Positions 4,246-11,113 of a stretch of 42,545 nucleotides of DNA are shown here, one piece after another. The stretch spans positions 1 to 42,545 of IMG/VR virus record IMGVR_UViG_3300033142_000494; one strand, 5' to 3'. Every line of letters starts with the position of its first letter. The stretch's first letter is position 1. The position numbers and the translations under genes are program-made. This DNA comes from a virus. The notes beneath the pieces are model-generated. The model did not search any database, was not told the origin of the DNA, and saw only the letters and a program-made list of their open reading frames with translations.

Positions 4246-6512
4246 AGCATTCCATACAACCTTATATAGACTTAGGATGGCACACGGTTCCTCTAAGTGG
4301 TAAACTTGAACGTAATCCAGATGGCACTAAAACAATACCGCGATTTGAGTCGGATTGGCGAGAGAACTACCAAGAGACTAGGAATGTTAAAGATAGTACT
4401 CTGGGTGGTGTTATCACAGGTAAAGTATCTGGTATTATAGCTATAGATTGTGATAATGAAGCAACATGGCAATTATTCAGAGCACTAGACACTTATAATG
4501 AATTTGTGTTTATAAGCAAAGGAAAAGGGTGCAAAGCCACAGGCTTGACACAAAGCGCTGGAACTCTAATTTATAAGTATACTGAAGAACTACCGCAGAA
4601 CTTTACTATTCATGAAGATGGTATAGACCTTGACTTTTATACTAATCATGGGTTTGTGTACTTACCAACTAAAGCTAACAAATCTAAAGTTACCTTGGAT
4701 AGTGACCCACTACCTGATATTCCTGAGTTACCAGCAACTGTTCTAGCATTATTGCTTCGCTTATATAAAAGTACGCGGCAAATAATGGTTGATGAGAGTA
4801 GTACTCAGAATACTAATCTGTTCACTGCTAACTTTCTAGCACCACTTATTCAACAGTTTGTACAGAGTCGCGGTGATTATATGCCAGGACTATTTCGCAT
4901 TATAACACCTAAGCGATTTAGACAACAACCTCAATATGTTAAGAGTGCACACTTACATCCTGATAACGTGCCTGATGGCGACGGCAGTACATATCTTAGT
5001 TCAGTGAGTGCCATCCTAGCTGCAGACTTGAGTGTGAGTCAGGAATTATATGCTGAAGCAATGGTTTATATCAATGACTTGTTCACAGTTCCAATGGACC
5101 AAGGTCGTCTAGATTCAACTATACTCAATCCAATGATAAATAAGAAAGCTACTGCAGACGGTAAAGTTATATGGCAATATGATGACAACTGGGAGCATTA
5201 TCGCTCAATATTTACAACTAAGGACCAGAGCACAATTGAGGTGGTATATGATGACTTAGCTAAGATGCATTATACTGTTGATAGTAGTCGTGGTATGTAC
5301 TCTAGCTTTATGCGTGACACAGATTTATACAATCACTTGCAAGCTGTAACTGCAACACCTATAACTAAGAAGGAGTTGATTCATGGAGTTCCTCTGGTAC
5401 GTACTGTTACTCATCCTCATCGTCCCTTCGGTTTTAATGCTGGGAATGATAGTACTAAACGCGATTTTAACGTGTTCAAGGCGACGCCTGCTTTATCGGT
5501 GTTTTACAAGCCTGAGGACTACGCTGAAAAGTATAAGGAACCGGAAATAACACTAAAGTTCTTTGAATCACTAGTACCTGACCCGTTAATGCGAAATTAC
5601 TTATTTGGCTTCCTAAAGACTAAGCTAACATCATTTAAGTATTCACCAATAGTATTGTACTTCCTTGGAGTTCCTGGTTCAGGTAAAGGTACATTTGTGC
5701 GAATCATTGAGGAGATATTTGGTTTAGTGCCAGCTCCATCAGCACAAGAGTTCCTGGATAAGTTTAATGGTTGGATTGTCGGTGCTTACTTTGTAGAACT
5801 AGATGAATATGGTGATTCACTATCTACCTTGAGAGAAAAAGAAGAAGCTATTGGTAAATTAAAAGCATTGACAGGTAAACGTAAGGTTGATATTCGCAAG
5901 ATGAGAGAGAACTCGCATCCATATGAGCACAACGTTACATTTATTATGACAGCTAATAAGAACCCTTTGATGCTCGATGATAATGACCGACGTATCGCGT
6001 TGTTTGACACACCTAATATTCTAGCTGACCAAGAGTGGGTTGAAGAAGCTGGTGGTATAGATTATGTATTTAATCAAGTGGTAGATAATGTCAACGACTT
6101 TTGCTATTGGCTGGCTACTGAGGTTGAACCTTTACCTGCTGCTGAATATATGCGACCACCTATGTTTGAAGGTAAGTTTGAACTAATAGCTGACAACATG
6201 CCTGCTGCTGCGCGTATAGCTTATTGCTTCAAACAACGTCAACTAAACTACTTAACTGAACTATGTTTAGATTATGCTTGTGATGATACTGCTACAGCCA
6301 TCAATACAGGTGAAGTAATGTTGAGTGAGCTTGATGAATTATATCAAGAGCTTACACAAGACAAAGGTACCAGGCGAGCACTCATCAAAGCACTACGAGA
6401 CCATGGTAATGTCAGCCTTGTTCGTGGTGGCTCTGAAGGCTCAGACTTCCACATCAGTGGTTACATGAAGAAAAAGAAAGAGGAGAATCCATTTGAAGAT
6501 GAATCTAAATAA
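4242..6512 (+). CDS. primase-polymerase / SF3 helicase
   Basis: This 756-aa protein resembles bifunctional phage primase-helicases. The N-terminal part (about 1-170) looks like an AEP (Prim-Pol) domain, with IIAIDCD giving D69-x-D71. The C-terminal part is an SF3 AAA+ helicase: Walker A GVPGSGKGTF (~476-485), Walker B YFVELDEYG (~516-524), motif C FIMTANKNP (~567-575) and DNDRRIALF (~580-588) with an arginine-finger candidate. Such proteins lay primers and unwind DNA at the phage fork. It is translationally coupled to the HTH protein upstream, a likely origin-binding partner. The middle third is of unknown role. Confidence 0.88.
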   Translation: MKHSIQPYIDLGWHTVPLSGKLERNPDGTKTIPRFESDWRENYQETRNVKDSTLGGVITGKVSGIIAIDCDNEATWQLFRALDTYNEFVFISKGKGCKATGLTQSAGTLIYKYTEELPQNFTIHEDGIDLDFYTNHGFVYLPTKANKSKVTLDSDPLPDIPELPATVLALLLRLYKSTRQIMVDESSTQNTNLFTANFLAPLIQQFVQSRGDYMPGLFRIITPKRFRQQPQYVKSAHLHPDNVPDGDGSTYLSSVSAILAADLSVSQELYAEAMVYINDLFTVPMDQGRLDSTILNPMINKKATADGKVIWQYDDNWEHYRSIFTTKDQSTIEVVYDDLAKMHYTVDSSRGMYSSFMRDTDLYNHLQAVTATPITKKELIHGVPLVRTVTHPHRPFGFNAGNDSTKRDFNVFKATPALSVFYKPEDYAEKYKEPEITLKFFESLVPDPLMRNYLFGFLKTKLTSFKYSPIVLYFLGVPGSGKGTFVRIIEEIFGLVPAPSAQEFLDKFNGWIVGAYFVELDEYGDSLSTLREKEEAIGKLKALTGKRKVDIRKMRENSHPYEHNVTFIMTANKNPLMLDDNDRRIALFDTPNILADQEWVEEAGGIDYVFNQVVDNVNDFCYWLATEVEPLPAAEYMRPPMFEGKFELIADNMPAAARIAYCFKQRQLNYLTELCLDYACDDTATAINTGEVMLSELDELYQELTQDKGTRRALIKALRDHGNVSLVRGGSEGSDFHISGYMKKKKEENPFEDESK

Positions 6513-6681
6513 GGAATGTTGTGGTGTCTTACTAGATAGACCTAAGGCACAGCAACATATCGACCGCATGCAAAGAGTTATAAACAAATGTGATGAGTAC
6601 TTCAGCAATGCTGTATACTTCTCCCCTAAATTCGACAAACTAGCAAAAGAACTTAAGGAGTTAAGTGACAATGATGGATAG
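6499..6681 (+). CDS. hypothetical protein, ~60 aa
   Basis: It overlaps the end of the primase-helicase gene. AGGAG at 6481-6485 would serve either TTG 6493 (7-bp spacing) or ATG 6499 (13 bp); the start is uncertain. The product is basic and helical with CC near the N-terminus (NKECCGVLLDRPKAQQHIDR). No family is recognised. Confidence 0.55.
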   Translation: MNLNKECCGVLLDRPKAQQHIDRMQRVINKCDEYFSNAVYFSPKFDKLAKELKELSDNDG

Positions 6682-6847
6682 TATTAAGAAACAACAATTA
6701 ATATCAGTATTACTTATTCGTGTTGAAGGTATGAAAGCTGATAATGCTTATTGTTTAATGGATAACTGTTACCCTAAATATTTAGAAGGCGACTTTACTG
6801 CAATTGCAGATGAAGTAGAAAACATAATTAATACACCAGGAGAATAA
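6671..6847 (+). CDS. hypothetical protein, ~58 aa
   Basis: Overlaps the previous ORF. AAGGAG at 6655-6660 supports ATG 6671 (GTG 6665 and ATG 6674 are alternatives). The sequence includes KKQQLISVLLIRVEGMKADN and ends IADEVENIINTPGE. It is soluble, mostly helical and of unknown function. Confidence 0.55.
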   Translation: MMDSIKKQQLISVLLIRVEGMKADNAYCLMDNCYPKYLEGDFTAIADEVENIINTPGE

Positions 6848-6849
6848 AT

Positions 6850-7089
6850 GTGAGTGTTTATACTAATATTATAATTCACTTTGTCGGTACTGAAGATGAA
6901 CTTAAGAATGTTATATCACCTGAGTTCGATGAGTATGACATATACTTAACAAAATTATTCGATGATTACTATAAATTTTATCACCCTGAATGTAATACAC
7001 ATGACCTTATGGTTACTATGGAAAAGATAGCAAACCATAAGAAATGTAAAGACATTTTTAGTGAAGTAACTTGGCAATATAAAGGATAA
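6850..7089 (+). CDS. hypothetical protein, 79 aa, GTG start
   Basis: The GTG at 6850 follows AGGAG (6839-6843); an ATG at 6848 is followed at once by TGA, so GTG is the only workable start. The product is aromatic and acidic (SPEFDEYDIYLTKLFDDYYK) with no recognised domain. It precedes the Dda-like helicase gene by 4 bp and is surely in the same transcript. Confidence 0.6.
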   Translation: MSVYTNIIIHFVGTEDELKNVISPEFDEYDIYLTKLFDDYYKFYHPECNTHDLMVTMEKIANHKKCKDIFSEVTWQYKG

Positions 7090-7093
7090 ACTA

Positions 7094-8401
7094 ATGATTA
7101 AAATATTTAAACAATTCCTTGCTGATAAGCAAGCTTGGGATATGTACATATCTGGTGCGGCTGGAACTGGTAAAACTACAGGTCTACGTGATGGTGTTCA
7201 ACATTGTATTGATAATGAGATACCGTACGTGGTATGTGCGTTCACTCATAAGGCTTGTGGTATACTTAGAAGTAAGCTGCCTGACCTTGCTAATGTTAAA
7301 ACATTGCATTCTTTCCTAGGTAAGCGACCTTGTATCAATACAAATGCTACAAAGAAAGAGCATGTCAATCTAAACACGAAGTCCTCAGTGACGGATGAAG
7401 AGCCTAAAATCTTATTCATTGATGAATATTCAATGATTGGAGAAAAAGACTTTATGGACATCAGAGAAGCTCAGGATTCTGATTATGACTCAATCCCAGA
7501 GCTTAAAGTAGTATGGATTGGAGACAAACATCAATTACCTCCCGTCGGTGACATGCAAGCGATAAAGCCAAGTGGTGATTATCAAGTAGTCTTAACTAAA
7601 CAATGGCGTAATGACAACCCTTTACAACAACCATTGAATGCGTTAATATCTTACCTTGATGGTGCTACACCTAAACCATTGGAAGCAGTACCTGATTACT
7701 TTGAACGTGGTTACAACTTAGTTAAAGAGTATGCTAATTGTAATGATGACAAAGTATTACTAGCTTACACAAATAAACGTGTGGAAGACCTCAATGCTAA
7801 AATAGCTGGTAAGCTTGAGTGTGAACCTTACGATAAAGTATTTAGTCCGACTACTCAGAAACATTATAAGTTCTTAGGTTGGGTACTTGAACCAGATTAT
7901 ATAGACTTACACTATAGTGACCCTCTACATTTAGGTTCTAAATTCCGTACACTTGAGAATCTGATTAAGTCAGGTTTATGTAAGTTTGCTTTGCTTGAAG
8001 ATGAAGCTGGTGATATATGGCAACATGCTTGCTTATTTGGTCATTACGAGCACAAAGTTATCAAAGAAACCCTTGAAGCTGAAGCAGTAAATTCTAACAA
8101 AGCAATAGAAACTAAACACAAAGGTCATAAAGCTGCAGGATGGGCTAAAGCTAATAGTAAGAACTTGCTAGCACGTACCCGTTCAAAAGCTTGGCGTGAT
8201 TGTTTAAGCTTCAAGGACTGTGTGATTTGCATTGACTTCCCTTATGCTATGACTGTACATAAGAGCCAAGGTAGCACATATCATACTGTATTAGTTGACA
8301 CAGATGATATAGCTCAATGTGCTGACAGAAACTTTGAAATGTACCTCAAACTGACGTATGTGGCTATCAGTCGCGCAAGCCATCGCGTGGTGACATCATG
8401 A
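7094..8401 (+). CDS. Dda/RecD-like SF1B DNA helicase
   Basis: This 435-aa helicase has motif I GAAGTGKTT (21-29), motif II ILFIDEYSM, motif III WIGDKHQLPPVGD, motif V AMTVHKSQGSTY and motif VI YVAISRAS near the C-terminus. The layout and length fit the T4 Dda-like 5'-3' helicases that act in replication initiation, fork restart and recombination. It complements the SF3 primase-helicase encoded just upstream. Its TGA overlaps the start of the following small gene (ATGA). Confidence 0.9.
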   Translation: MIKIFKQFLADKQAWDMYISGAAGTGKTTGLRDGVQHCIDNEIPYVVCAFTHKACGILRSKLPDLANVKTLHSFLGKRPCINTNATKKEHVNLNTKSSVTDEEPKILFIDEYSMIGEKDFMDIREAQDSDYDSIPELKVVWIGDKHQLPPVGDMQAIKPSGDYQVVLTKQWRNDNPLQQPLNALISYLDGATPKPLEAVPDYFERGYNLVKEYANCNDDKVLLAYTNKRVEDLNAKIAGKLECEPYDKVFSPTTQKHYKFLGWVLEPDYIDLHYSDPLHLGSKFRTLENLIKSGLCKFALLEDEAGDIWQHACLFGHYEHKVIKETLEAEAVNSNKAIETKHKGHKAAGWAKANSKNLLARTRSKAWRDCLSFKDCVICIDFPYAMTVHKSQGSTYHTVLVDTDDIAQCADRNFEMYLKLTYVAISRASHRVVTS

Positions 8402-8546
8402 ACGATAGAGAACGTAAAAAGCAGAAATAGAAGAAGATATTAAAACTGCTAAACGTAAAATTAAAGAAGAAACTAATAAAACTAGTGTATTTACAGCGTG
8501 TAAATGTATTGAGCTTGTAGGTTTTGGTGCTCATCTAGGTTTATAG
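8398..8546 (+). CDS. 49-aa basic protein needing a -1 frameshift (or broken gene)
   Basis: ATG 8398 overlaps the helicase stop. Frame 0 reads MNDRERKKQK then TAG (8428). A -1 shift after AAA AAG (8416-8421) continues as AEIEEDIKTAKRKIKEETNK and on to GAHLGL, ending TAG at 8544-8546. The continuation has no start codon of its own and looks like real protein. A-AAG is an efficient bacterial -1 slip codon pair. Either this is programmed frameshifting or one A was lost from the A-run by mutation or sequencing. Confidence 0.45.
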
Positions 8547-8556
8547 TAGCAGTATT

Positions 8557-8592
8557 ATAACAATTTGGTCTATACTTATTCCAAATTGTTAT
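8557..8592 (+). promoter_or_regulatory. 12-bp perfect inverted repeat abutting a promoter
   Basis: Arms ATAACAATTTGG (8557-8568) and CCAAATTGTTAT (8581-8592) pair perfectly with a 12-nt loop. The right arm is part of the repeated element described at 8575. It ends where the -35 TTTACT begins. It could be an operator, or a terminator for the upstream operon, but no T-run follows. Confidence 0.55.
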
Positions 8593-8595
8593 TTA
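8575..8595 (+). repeat. recurring upstream element, copy 2
   Basis: CTTATTCCAAATTGTTATTT matches 249-268 (one mismatch) and 12815-12834 (about two mismatches). In the 8575 and 12815 copies the -10 starts 40-41 bp after the element begins. Confidence 0.6.
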
Positions 8596-8620
8596 CTAAA
8601 TCAAATAAACGTTATATAAT
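8592..8620 (+). promoter_or_regulatory. sigma70-type promoter
   Basis: TTTACT (8592-8597), 17 bp and TATAAT (8615-8620), 27 bp before the gene at 8648. Same consensus as at 3028, 10070, 38095 (-) and 39420. Confidence 0.7.
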
Positions 8621-8647
8621 AAATTATCTTAACAAAGAGGATAGAAA

Positions 8648-8848
8648 ATGGCTAAAGTACTATTAAACTACGATGTTCAAACAGGTACACTTACTAATGA
8701 GTCAGGAATGACCGTTGGTACTTGGGCAGGTCTTCCAACTCATAAAGAACTTAAAGGAAACAGTAAAGTAGAAGATATGATTAAACTTAAGAATTCAGGT
8801 TTTACTGCTGAAGAGGTTATCGAAATGGGTAAAGCGGGGTTAATATAA
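8648..8848 (+). CDS. hypothetical protein, 66 aa
   Basis: First gene behind a strong promoter, with GAGG before ATG. The N-terminal half looks like short beta strands (VLLNYDVQTGTLTNESGMTV). The C-terminal half (MIKLKNSGFTAEEVIEMGKA) resembles short helical repeats in which a residue string is followed by GFTAEEV, as in various phage and bacterial small proteins. Its stop overlaps the next start by one base (TAATG), so it is coupled to the exonuclease. Function unknown. Confidence 0.7.
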   Translation: MAKVLLNYDVQTGTLTNESGMTVGTWAGLPTHKELKGNSKVEDMIKLKNSGFTAEEVIEMGKAGLI

Positions 8849-9393
8849 TGAAAGAACTATCGATTGATTTAGAAACAACTGGTACATTAGTAGATAGCCA
8901 AATATTATCTATCGGTTTAGCGATGTTTGATTTGAAAACTGGTGAGATAGGCAACACACTTTATCTTCCTATTTTCTTAAAAGATAATTGGGCTATCAAT
9001 GCTACTATTGGTACAATCAAGTTTTGGACTAAGCAAGCTATTGAAAATCCAGAAGCTTTAATAGGTTTATTTGAGTATGAAGAAAACCCTGATGCAATCT
9101 ATATGGAAACTGCATTAGAAATGATTCAAGATTTCTGTGTTACTAATAAACCTAAAACAGTATGGGCTAATGGTACTAAGTTTGACTTAGGAATGTTAGA
9201 ATATCAGTTCCATAAAGACAATCGCGAAATACCTTGGTGGCATAATGCAGACCGTTGTATGCGTACTCTACGACAGTTTGCTGGTAATATTCAAATTGAA
9301 GATTGTGGTGGTGCTGCACATAATGCTTTGTCTGATGCAATATGGCAAGCTAAGTACATTAGTGCAGCTTGTAATAAATTATGTCTCGTTTAA
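8848..9393 (+). CDS. DEDD-family 3'-5' exonuclease (DexA/DnaQ-like)
   Basis: This 181-aa protein carries the DEDDh signature: DLET near residues 7-10, WANGTKFDLGMLEY with the second-motif Asp (~114), and AHNALSDAIWQAKYI with the His and final Asp (~158-163). Length and spacing fit stand-alone phage 3'-5' exonucleases such as T4 DexA and related DnaQ-fold proteins. It likely degrades DNA or RNA ends, in nucleotide recycling or repair. The polymerase here has its own proofreading domain, so this enzyme is additional. Confidence 0.85.
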   Translation: MKELSIDLETTGTLVDSQILSIGLAMFDLKTGEIGNTLYLPIFLKDNWAINATIGTIKFWTKQAIENPEALIGLFEYEENPDAIYMETALEMIQDFCVTNKPKTVWANGTKFDLGMLEYQFHKDNREIPWWHNADRCMRTLRQFAGNIQIEDCGGAAHNALSDAIWQAKYISAACNKLCLV

Positions 9394-9653
9394 AGAGATT
9401 AGTAGACCAGGCGCTTACCAACGCTGAAGTAAAGTCTGGTAAGTGCTTGGCCTCGGATAACTTTTGTATTGTAATTCCACATACTTTCCCTAATGTTGAT
9501 AACATAAGAAGAGTGATGGGTTATGATGTATTAGTAACGGTAACAACTGATATTCAATTAGTTGCGTTACCACACGTAAACGGCAATAATGCCTTTGTTC
9601 AAGCTTTAAAAATATTTAATGAGGAAATGAAACATGAATGTAAATTGGTATAG
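9381..9653 (+). CDS. hypothetical protein, 90 aa
   Basis: Starts 13 bp inside the exonuclease gene and ends 20 bp inside the next gene, so it is tightly coupled. The sequence (SRLKRLVDQALTNAEVKSGK; DNIRRVMGYDVLVTVTTDIQ) has alternating helix and strand character and no recognised motif. Confidence 0.65.
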   Translation: MSRLKRLVDQALTNAEVKSGKCLASDNFCIVIPHTFPNVDNIRRVMGYDVLVTVTTDIQLVALPHVNGNNAFVQALKIFNEEMKHECKLV

Positions 9654-10038
9654 AAATGCGTCGGAAAAAGAAAATAATAAATCACACGGTACAGGTGAAT
9701 TGTTAAACATCTTATGTCCAGCGCAAACAAGCGAATGTATTGCTATTATTGTTGATAGTACTGGTAATTTTGTGGAAAAACAACTAAGCCTAGTTAAACA
9801 AGATGACCTTGCAAAGGTTGTTGACACAAGCGAACTTGAAGCTAAAATTGTTAAAGCCAACAAAACTATTGAACGTTTAGACTTAGAACACGGCGAACGC
9901 AAAGTACTTCTTGAAGAAGTTAGTAAAAAGTTAATTACTTCACAAGAAGAATCAAAAGAGCTTCATGGTGAATTAACAATAGCTTTAGATGAAATAGCTA
10001 AGTTAAAGAAACCTAAACCAGTGTCACCTAAGAAGTAA
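9634..10038 (+). CDS. hypothetical coiled-coil protein, 134 aa
   Basis: GAGGAAA precedes ATG 9634. Residues ~62-125 form a long charged helix with heptad character (ELEAKIVKANKTIERLDLEH; EEVSKKLITSQEESKELHGE). A basic Lys/Pro tail follows (KKPKPVSPKK). The N-terminal ~55 residues are compact with two Cys. It sits between the exonuclease and the ssDNA-binding protein. An oligomeric accessory factor is possible but unproven. Confidence 0.7.
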   Translation: MNVNWYRNASEKENNKSHGTGELLNILCPAQTSECIAIIVDSTGNFVEKQLSLVKQDDLAKVVDTSELEAKIVKANKTIERLDLEHGERKVLLEEVSKKLITSQEESKELHGELTIALDEIAKLKKPKPVSPKK

Positions 10039-10069
10039 TAGTATTTAATAAATTAATTTAAAATAAACG

Positions 10070-10098
10070 TATACAAGATGAAGTTTTTAAATTATAAT
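10070..10098 (+). promoter_or_regulatory. sigma70-type promoter of the SSB gene
   Basis: TATACA (10070-10075), 17 bp and TATAAT (10093-10098). Transcription would start near 10105, immediately before a hairpin (10108-10125). Confidence 0.6.
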
Positions 10099-10107
10099 AT
10101 ATTCAGA

Positions 10108-10130
10108 CTTTGGGATGTCTCAGAGTTTTT
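10108..10130 (+). terminator. hairpin plus T5 just after the SSB promoter
   Basis: CTTTGGG-ATGT-CTCAGAG folds into a 7-bp stem (two G-U pairs) followed by TTTTT. It fits a rho-independent terminator for the upstream operon. It would also be the extreme 5' end of the SSB transcript and could act there as an mRNA-stabilising hairpin or attenuator. Confidence 0.5.
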
Positions 10131-10163
10131 AATGTTAACTTATGCAAACAGGAAACAATCATA

Positions 10164-10805
10164 ATGTCTAAAAATCCAATAAAGAAAATGAAGTCGCCAA
10201 GAAGTCCATTAGAGTGGGTTACAATTGATGGTGAAGGTAAAGAAAACTTATCTGGTAAACTTCAATACGTAGCAAATGCTGTAGTTGAAAAAGACGACCC
10301 AATCATTGCTGAAATTGAAGCGTTCTGGGCTGAGAACAAGCCTAAAGGTTTTAAGAAAGATGCTAAGTCACTTGGTATTTATGCTCACAAAGTTGATTCT
10401 GGTGAGAAAGACGAAGAAGGTAAAGCTATCTTTGAAGAAGACGGTAAATCTTATCTTGCTTTCAAAACTGGTACTTCTTATGCTGATGGTAAAGATAAGG
10501 TAATTCAAATTTACAACGCGAAAGCTGCGAAAGTTAAATTACCTGAAGGTGTTAGTATTGGTAATGGTACAATCGGTAAAATTGCTGGTGCAATGGCTAT
10601 CTATGAAAATAGAACGCCTAAAGGTGCGTTAGTAGATGCAGGTGTTACTTTGTATCTTGATAGTATTCAAATCTTCAAGCTTGAAGAATATACTACTGAT
10701 GCAGGCTTCGAAGCTGAAGAAGGCGAAGAAGGCGACTGGGAAGGTGATGAAAACTCTTTCTCTGGTGAAGAAGCATCAACTACTACAAGCAAACCACGTG
10801 TATAA
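10164..10805 (+). CDS. probable ssDNA-binding protein (T7 gp2.5-like type)
   Basis: I chose ATG 10164 (AGGAAAC upstream; 213 aa) over the longer frame to 10110. The protein has a basic N-terminus (SKNPIKKMKSPRSPLEW), a central part with strand-rich segments (KDKVIQIYNAKAAKVKLPEG; GALVDAGVTLYLDSIQIFKL) and a very acidic tail (EAEEGEEGDWEGDENSFSGE). The acidic tail and the position just before the polymerase are typical of phage SSBs that recruit replisome proteins through the tail. Length also fits gp2.5. It has its own promoter and hairpin leader, consistent with high expression. Direct homology is not certain. Confidence 0.65.
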   Translation: MSKNPIKKMKSPRSPLEWVTIDGEGKENLSGKLQYVANAVVEKDDPIIAEIEAFWAENKPKGFKKDAKSLGIYAHKVDSGEKDEEGKAIFEEDGKSYLAFKTGTSYADGKDKVIQIYNAKAAKVKLPEGVSIGNGTIGKIAGAMAIYENRTPKGALVDAGVTLYLDSIQIFKLEEYTTDAGFEAEEGEEGDWEGDENSFSGEEASTTTSKPRV

Positions 10806-10918
10806 TCCGTTGTGAATCGGTTAAAGGTATCTGACAACGAGGCTTCGATATAGCCATTGATGTGACCTTCGAGTAGGTGCAAAGCCTACAACTTATTCTA
10901 ATTAACTTGGAGTCAACT
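10806..10918 (+). other. structured intergenic region
   Basis: Three short hairpins can form: CGTTGT/ACAACG (10809-10839), GGCT/AGCC (about 10842-10854) and GTAGGT/GCCTAC around GCAAA (about 10873-10889). None has a T-run. It may be a processed RNA leader or a weak terminator. It does not fold as a tRNA by eye. Confidence 0.35.
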
Positions 10919-11113
10919 ATGAGTAACTACCCTGATAATTGCCAAGGTAACAATTCTGATTATCCTTGGAACCAAGAAGACGCTCCTGAGTGCCCTGAAA
11001 TTGATTGTGGTGCACACTTAATAATTCATTGCAACGATAAAGACCTTACAGATATTGAATGTAGTGAATGTGATTATACTCAATACATTGAAAGGTGTAC
11101 TGATGATTTATAA
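10919..11113 (+). CDS. small zinc-ribbon-like protein, 64 aa
   Basis: GGAGT before ATG 10919 sets the start. The protein is acidic with several Cys: CPEIDCG, IHC and then ECSECDYTQYIERC. The C-x(2-5)-C spacing suggests a zinc ribbon or knuckle. It overlaps the DNA polymerase start by 11 bp and is therefore coupled to it. Role unknown; a polymerase or ssDNA-associated accessory is possible. Confidence 0.6.
   Translation: MSNYPDNCQGNNSDYPWNQEDAPECPEIDCGAHLIIHCNDKDLTDIECSECDYTQYIERCTDDL

Noticed and set aside
10806-10918. tRNA-like folding with a possible T-loop (TTCGAGT)
   Set aside because: Stem lengths do not fit a cloverleaf, and no acceptor or anticodon arm can be drawn.
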